A DNA stretch of 64,000 nt from an uncultured Selenomonadaceae bacterium (GTDB lineage: Bacteria; Bacillota; Negativicutes; Selenomonadales; Selenomonadaceae): assembly GCA_905234195.1 (NCBI GenBank), contig CAJOFR010000002.1, positions 1 to 64,000 of the forward strand. Reading direction: 5' to 3'. The notes beneath the pieces are model-generated. The model was not told the origin of the DNA. It ran no database searches and was given only the letters and a program-made list of their open reading frames with translations. This document shows positions 60,430 through 64,000 of the stretch, one piece after another. A program made the position numbers and the translations under genes. Position 1 is the first letter of the stretch, and every line of letters begins with the position of its first letter.

Positions 60430-60906
60430 TCACAAGTGAATTATCTCCATGCCGTCAAAAACTTCGGCGAACTTTTCCGCGACAAGCCGGCGTTGACAAA
60501 AATTCGCGCTCGGCTCCGCGCAGAGCAAACAGTAACGCACTTCAGGCGAATCGGAATAATTTTGCGTTATGTGCCGCACAATCCGCCGTTCGTTCATGTT
60601 CGTTTCAAAATCCTTGACGTAATCTTCCCAGTCGATTAGCCCCCGCTTATATAAATTCAAAGACTCTTCCGCCGGCGTGAACTTCAAGTCGTGCTTGTAC
60701 TCAATGGCGGAAATCCTCTTCAGAAAAAATTTTAAATCGGCGGACTTGGCGAAACCGGAAAGTTGCGTGTTGTTGTAAAGGCGCACGTCGATAACGTTCG
60801 TGATGTTGTGCAACTCCAGCAACTCAAAAAATTGTTCCGCGCTTTTTTTCGTGAATCCGATCGTGTAAATTTTTGCAGCTGTCGGATTTTTTTTCGCCTT
60901 AGACAT
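60430..60906 (-). CDS. DUF488 family protein
   Basis: A 158-residue protein of DUF488: KIYTIGFTKKSAEQFFELL, a VIDVRLYNNTQLSGFAK strand-loop, and a Cys-containing CLLCAEPSANFCQRRLVAE near the end, where most members have CHR. The function is unknown. Its stop lies only 2 bases from the stop of the convergent operon gene, with no room for a terminator. GGAGG plus TTTAAA precedes the ATG. It follows rsgA by 21 bases and is probably the last gene of that operon. Confidence 0.82.
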   Translation of the reverse strand: MSKAKKNPTAAKIYTIGFTKKSAEQFFELLELHNITNVIDVRLYNNTQLSGFAKSADLKFFLKRISAIEYKHDLKFTPAEESLNLYKRGLIDWEDYVKDFETNMNERRIVRHITQNYSDSPEVRYCLLCAEPSANFCQRRLVAEKFAEVFDGMEIIHL

Positions 60907-60927
60907 TTTAAACCTCCACGCAAAATT

Positions 60928-61797
60928 TTAATCGGTCGACAATTCTTTCAGCAGTGCAAGATAAATTTCGTAGCGTTCGCGTAAAATTTCCCCGCGCTCG
61001 ACGGCGGCTTTGACTCCGCAATTCGGCTCGTGGCTGTGGCTGCAACCGTTCAGGAATTTACAAGTCGTCGCAAAATTTTTAAACTCCTTGAAACAGTGGC
61101 GCAAAACTTTTTCGTCTATTCCGCATTCCTTCAAATCAACCGCGCTAAAGCCGGGCGTATCGACGACAAAGCCGCCGCCAATTTTAATCAGTTCAGAAAT
61201 TCTCGTCGTGTGTTTGCCGCGCAAAATTTTTTCGCTGACTTCGCCGACCTTCAAACTCAACGAAGGCTCAATCGAATTTAAAAGGGAAGACTTCCCGACG
61301 CCCGAAGGTCCCGCAAAAACTGTGACGCCGCCAGAAATAATTTCCTTGAGATTTTCGACGCCCTCCCCCGTCCGCGCGGAAGTCCGAATAATTTTGTAGA
61401 GCGGCTCATAACTTTTCAAAAAATTTTCTCCGTCCGCGATAAGGTCGATTTTATTCAGGCAAATAATAATCTCGTCAACCTTCGACCACTCCGCCTGCGC
61501 GATAAATCTGTTCAAAAGCAGCGGGTGCAAATCGGGCTGGGCGGCGGCGAAAGTCAAAATCACTCTGTCGACGTTGGCAACGGCAGGACGATTCAAAAGA
61601 CTGCGGCGCGGCAAAATTTTTTCGATAACGCCGGAGCCGTCCTTCAGCCGCGAAATTTCCACGAAGTCACCTGGAAAAACCGCACTGCCGATTTTTTTAT
61701 CGCGCTTGATAATCCCGCGCAACTTGCAGGGAATCAGCTCGCCGGCAACCTCCACGAAAAAAAAGCTGTTGTAAAATTTAATAACTCTTCCCGTCAT
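60928..61797 (-). CDS. rsgA: Ribosome small-subunit GTPase RsgA
   Basis: A 289-residue circularly permuted GTPase that assists late 30S assembly. An OB fold comes first, then the G motifs in permuted order: LNKIDL (G4), GPSGVGKSS (G1) and DTPGF (G3). A zinc domain follows with CGIDEKVLRHC...C...CSHSHEPNCGV. It lies 9 bases after the prkC stop, in the common Firmicutes order stp-prkC-rsgA. The usual followers rpe and thiN are absent. Confidence 0.96.
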   Translation of the reverse strand: MTGRVIKFYNSFFFVEVAGELIPCKLRGIIKRDKKIGSAVFPGDFVEISRLKDGSGVIEKILPRRSLLNRPAVANVDRVILTFAAAQPDLHPLLLNRFIAQAEWSKVDEIIICLNKIDLIADGENFLKSYEPLYKIIRTSARTGEGVENLKEIISGGVTVFAGPSGVGKSSLLNSIEPSLSLKVGEVSEKILRGKHTTRISELIKIGGGFVVDTPGFSAVDLKECGIDEKVLRHCFKEFKNFATTCKFLNGCSHSHEPNCGVKAAVERGEILRERYEIYLALLKELSTD

Positions 61798-61806
61798 AAA
61801 AATTTC

Positions 61807-63564
61807 TCACTGACTTTTGACACTGCTGTTTTCGCGCGAAGGCACATTGACTTCGACGGCGGGGGACTCGGCAGGCGCGGAAAGATTTTCACTGCCGGAA
61901 TTATTCTGCGCGGAATTTTCCGGCTCGTCGAAGGTAATGACTTCGTCGGCGGGCGCAAACTCTTCGTGTTGCTGGGTGGAAGTGTTCGGCGTGCTGTTGG
62001 AGTTATAATTTTCGGCGCGGTAACTGCGATTATTTTCGACGGGCGTGGGTTCGTCGTAATAAGGCGCGCTGTTCTCGTTGCTCCTCGCGATAGTTTTTGC
62101 CTGCCCGCGCGAAACAATCAGGTCAACGGACTGCCCGCGATTAATTTTCGTGCCGGTCGTCGGATCCTGCGAAAGGACAGTGCCCGGCTCTGAATCAGAA
62201 TCCTTTTCATAAACGGATCCGAGTTGCAGACTCAATTTTTGAATGCGTTCGGTGGCGGCGGATTTATTCAAGCCGACAAGGTCAGGCATATCGATTGTTT
62301 CGCCGCCCTTGCTCACGTAAATTGTAACCAGCCTGTCGCTTTTGACATTCCTGCCGGAAATCGGATCTTGCGAAACGACTTCGCCGGCGGGGACATTCGC
62401 GTCATAAGTTTCAGCGACATTGACGCGCAGTTTTCCGTCCTCCAAAATTTGACGGGCAAGGGCAAGTTGTTTGCCGGTGACATCGGGCACGGGTACTTCA
62501 TTGCCGCCGTCGACGACATTCCCGAACGCCATAAAAATCCCCACGCCAAACCCCATGCACAAAACAAAAGCCATTGCCGCAAAAAAGGTCTTCGTCGTGA
62601 AGAAAGATTTTTTCGCGGGCGCGTCGTTCGTCTTCGATTTTGAATTGGCGGCGGCGTTTTGTCTGACAGTTCTGCGCGGCGGCAGGTTCGCGACCTGGAC
62701 GCGCGGCAAAACTTGTGTGGCTTCGGGATCGTTTTCCGCGTCGACCTTCAGAGCTGCCTCGACGTTCGTCAAAGCTTGAATCATTTCAAAACTTGTCGGG
62801 CGGGTCTCCGGATTTTTGCTCATCGCCTTTAAAATTATCGCCTCAAGCATCGGCGGAATCTGAATACGAAATTGACTGGGTGGCGTCGGCTCCTCGTTGA
62901 CGTGTTTCAGCGCAATCGCAACGGCATTATCTCCGGTGAAGGGCAAACGATTCGTCAGCATCTCGTACATGACAACGCCGAGAGAATAGACGTCAGACTT
63001 TGGGGTAATCGCGCCGCCCTCCGCCTGCTCCGGCGAAAGATAATGGACAGAGCCGACGACGTTGCCGCTGTAAGTCATAGTCGATTCGGTGACGGCGCGT
63101 GCAATTCCAAAATCGGCAATCTTCGCGCGCCCGTCGCTCGTCATCAAAATATTATGCGGCTTTATATCGCAGTGCACCAGATTATTTGCGTGGGCATGCG
63201 CCAGCCCGTTGGCAATGTCTTTGGCGATAGAAACCGCCTCCGAAATTTTCAGCGAACCTTCTTCGCGAATTTTATTCTTCAGCGAACTGCCGCGAACGTA
63301 CTCCATAACGATATAATGGTCGTCGCCGTCTGCACCGACGTCATAAATATTAACGATATTCGGATGTGCAAGGCGGGCGGCGGCTTTTGCTTCGCGGTGA
63401 AATCTTTCGATAAACTCGGCGTCAGCGCGATAGGCTTCGTGCAAAATTTTCACGGCAACAAGACGATCAAGCAGGGCGTCGTGAGCTTTGTAGACTTCCG
63501 CCATGCCGCCGCTGCCGATTTTTTCTTGAATCTCGTACCTTTCGCCCAAAACTCTTTCTATCAT
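61807..63564 (-). CDS. prkC: PASTA-domain Ser/Thr protein kinase
   Basis: A 585-residue membrane kinase. The kinase domain (1-270) has the Gly loop (GSGGMAEVYKA), Lys in VAVKIL, HCDIKPHNIL and ADFGIA. A juxtamembrane Ser/Thr/Arg linker and one membrane helix (about 328-348) follow. Only two PASTA repeats (PVPDVTGKQLALARQ and DMPDLVGLNKSAATE) are visible, then an Asn/Ser/Glu-rich tail of about 100 residues. It senses wall fragments and phosphorylates cell-division and wall targets. PrkC of Bacillus has three PASTA domains, so this is a shorter form. GGAGGTG precedes the ATG. Confidence 0.95.
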   Translation of the reverse strand: MIERVLGERYEIQEKIGSGGMAEVYKAHDALLDRLVAVKILHEAYRADAEFIERFHREAKAAARLAHPNIVNIYDVGADGDDHYIVMEYVRGSSLKNKIREEGSLKISEAVSIAKDIANGLAHAHANNLVHCDIKPHNILMTSDGRAKIADFGIARAVTESTMTYSGNVVGSVHYLSPEQAEGGAITPKSDVYSLGVVMYEMLTNRLPFTGDNAVAIALKHVNEEPTPPSQFRIQIPPMLEAIILKAMSKNPETRPTSFEMIQALTNVEAALKVDAENDPEATQVLPRVQVANLPPRRTVRQNAAANSKSKTNDAPAKKSFFTTKTFFAAMAFVLCMGFGVGIFMAFGNVVDGGNEVPVPDVTGKQLALARQILEDGKLRVNVAETYDANVPAGEVVSQDPISGRNVKSDRLVTIYVSKGGETIDMPDLVGLNKSAATERIQKLSLQLGSVYEKDSDSEPGTVLSQDPTTGTKINRGQSVDLIVSRGQAKTIARSNENSAPYYDEPTPVENNRSYRAENYNSNSTPNTSTQQHEEFAPADEVITFDEPENSAQNNSGSENLSAPAESPAVEVNVPSRENSSVKSQ

Positions 63565-63582
63565 AAATCACCACCTCCGCTT

Positions 63583-64000
63583 TCAAACCTTGACGACGAT
63601 AACGGTAATGTTGTCGTGCCCGCCGTTATCCAGCGCGGCTTTAACGAGACTTTCGGCGGGATTTTCGCTTGAAATCAAAATTTCGGCGATTGTTTCATCT
63701 TCAACCATATTGGTCAAGCCGTCAGTGCAGAGCAAAAAAATATCGCCGTCGTTCAGCGGAAAATTATCGGCGTCGATAGAAATATCGTCAATGGCTCCGA
63801 CAGCCTGAGTCAAAATATTTTTCAGCGGGTGGACGCGCGCTTCGGCGGGGGTGAGTTCACCGAGACGGACTAGGGTTTCAACGTAGGAATGGTCCTCCGT
63901 CATTTGCGTGAAAAAATCTCCACGCAAAAGATAAATCCTGCTGTCACCGACGTGCGCAAAATAAGCTTGCCCCTTGTAAAAATGGAGGAGGGTCGCGGTT
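63583..64000 (-). CDS. PP2C-type Ser/Thr phosphatase (Stp/PrpC), partial
   Basis: The C-terminal about 138 residues of a PPM/PP2C phosphatase; the start lies beyond the window. AHVGDSRIYLLR, EDHSYVETLVRLGELT and LCTDGLTNMVED carry the metal-binding Asp residues, and GGHDNITVIVV is the family end. It reverses phosphorylation by the adjacent PrkC kinase, whose gene starts 18 bases downstream. Order and spacing are standard for Firmicutes. Confidence 0.95.
   Translation of the reverse strand, partial: TATLLHFYKGQAYFAHVGDSRIYLLRGDFFTQMTEDHSYVETLVRLGELTPAEARVHPLKNILTQAVGAIDDISIDADNFPLNDGDIFLLCTDGLTNMVEDETIAEILISSENPAESLVKAALDNGGHDNITVIVVKV

Noticed and set aside
61807-63672. Plus-strand open frames opposite prkC
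   Set aside because: They are shadows of a kinase with complete catalytic and PASTA motifs.

Overview
The window looks like chromosome from a diderm Firmicute of the Negativicutes (Selenomonas-like). An SLH-domain porin of the OmpM type ends in Phe, and a PagL-like lipid A deacylase and two heptosyltransferase-family GT9 proteins point to an outer membrane with lipopolysaccharide. Typical Firmicutes genes (mrnC, prkC/stp, nrnA, rsgA, yjfB) sit beside them. Flagellar genes, TAXI-TRAP and GH32 enzymes suggest a motile, sugar-using anaerobe. The species cannot be named from sequence alone. I saw no CRISPR array, insertion sequence, rRNA or intact prophage; one tRNA (Pro-GGG) is present.

Layout. 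0-3.5 kb: end of an RTX-like surface protein, a Gdx guanidinium exporter with a structured leader, a glycolipid glycosyltransferase with an SDR, HU and YjfB. 3.5-8.2 kb: chemoreceptor, iron alcohol dehydrogenase, serine hydrolase. 8.2-9.9 kb: a small accessory patch with a possible toxin/immunity pair and a frameshifted DUF4417 gene. 10-16.3 kb: orphan peptide-ABC ATPase, Tat subunit, LysR, orphan DhaL, and a tandem GH32 pair, one cytoplasmic and one exported. 16.3-24.7 kb: DUF1858, rsmH-ftsL, TAXI receptor, fliH-fliI-fliJ with a rod-binding protein, and the major porin behind a strong promoter. 24.7-28 kb: cysS-mrnC-rlmB with a PagL-like gene inserted. 28-36.6 kb: FIST hybrid kinase, rubredoxin, malate dehydrogenase, tadA, two GT9 paralogs (the first with a C9 tract), rnhA. 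36.6-51 kb: housekeeping genes on the minus strand (COG2509, YbbR, hemL, DUF4931, DUF3084, tRNA-Pro, flippase, truB, nrnA, rbfA, aspS) with accC on plus. 51.1-60.4 kb: a five-gene glycan/acyl operon. 60.4-64 kb: DUF488, rsgA, prkC and the start of stp.

The most unusual part is the 51.1-60.4 kb operon. From a clear promoter it encodes a FabH-like ketosynthase, a 1576-residue fusion (GT2, repeat coiled coil, RgpF-like domain, HAD/COG5610 region), a second RgpF-like protein, an exported DUF3298 protein, and a condensation-domain-like protein that has lost its HHxxxDG motif and carries a cyclic-nucleotide-binding-like C-terminus. I infer assembly and acyl modification of a surface glycan; no member has a demonstrated role here.

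Starts were chosen by Shine-Dalgarno spacing. TTG starts are strikingly common, as are spacers reading TGTTTAAA before the start codon. Several usually conserved clusters are cut short (dcw, nusA-infB-rbfA, hisS-aspS), suggesting a rearranged genome.
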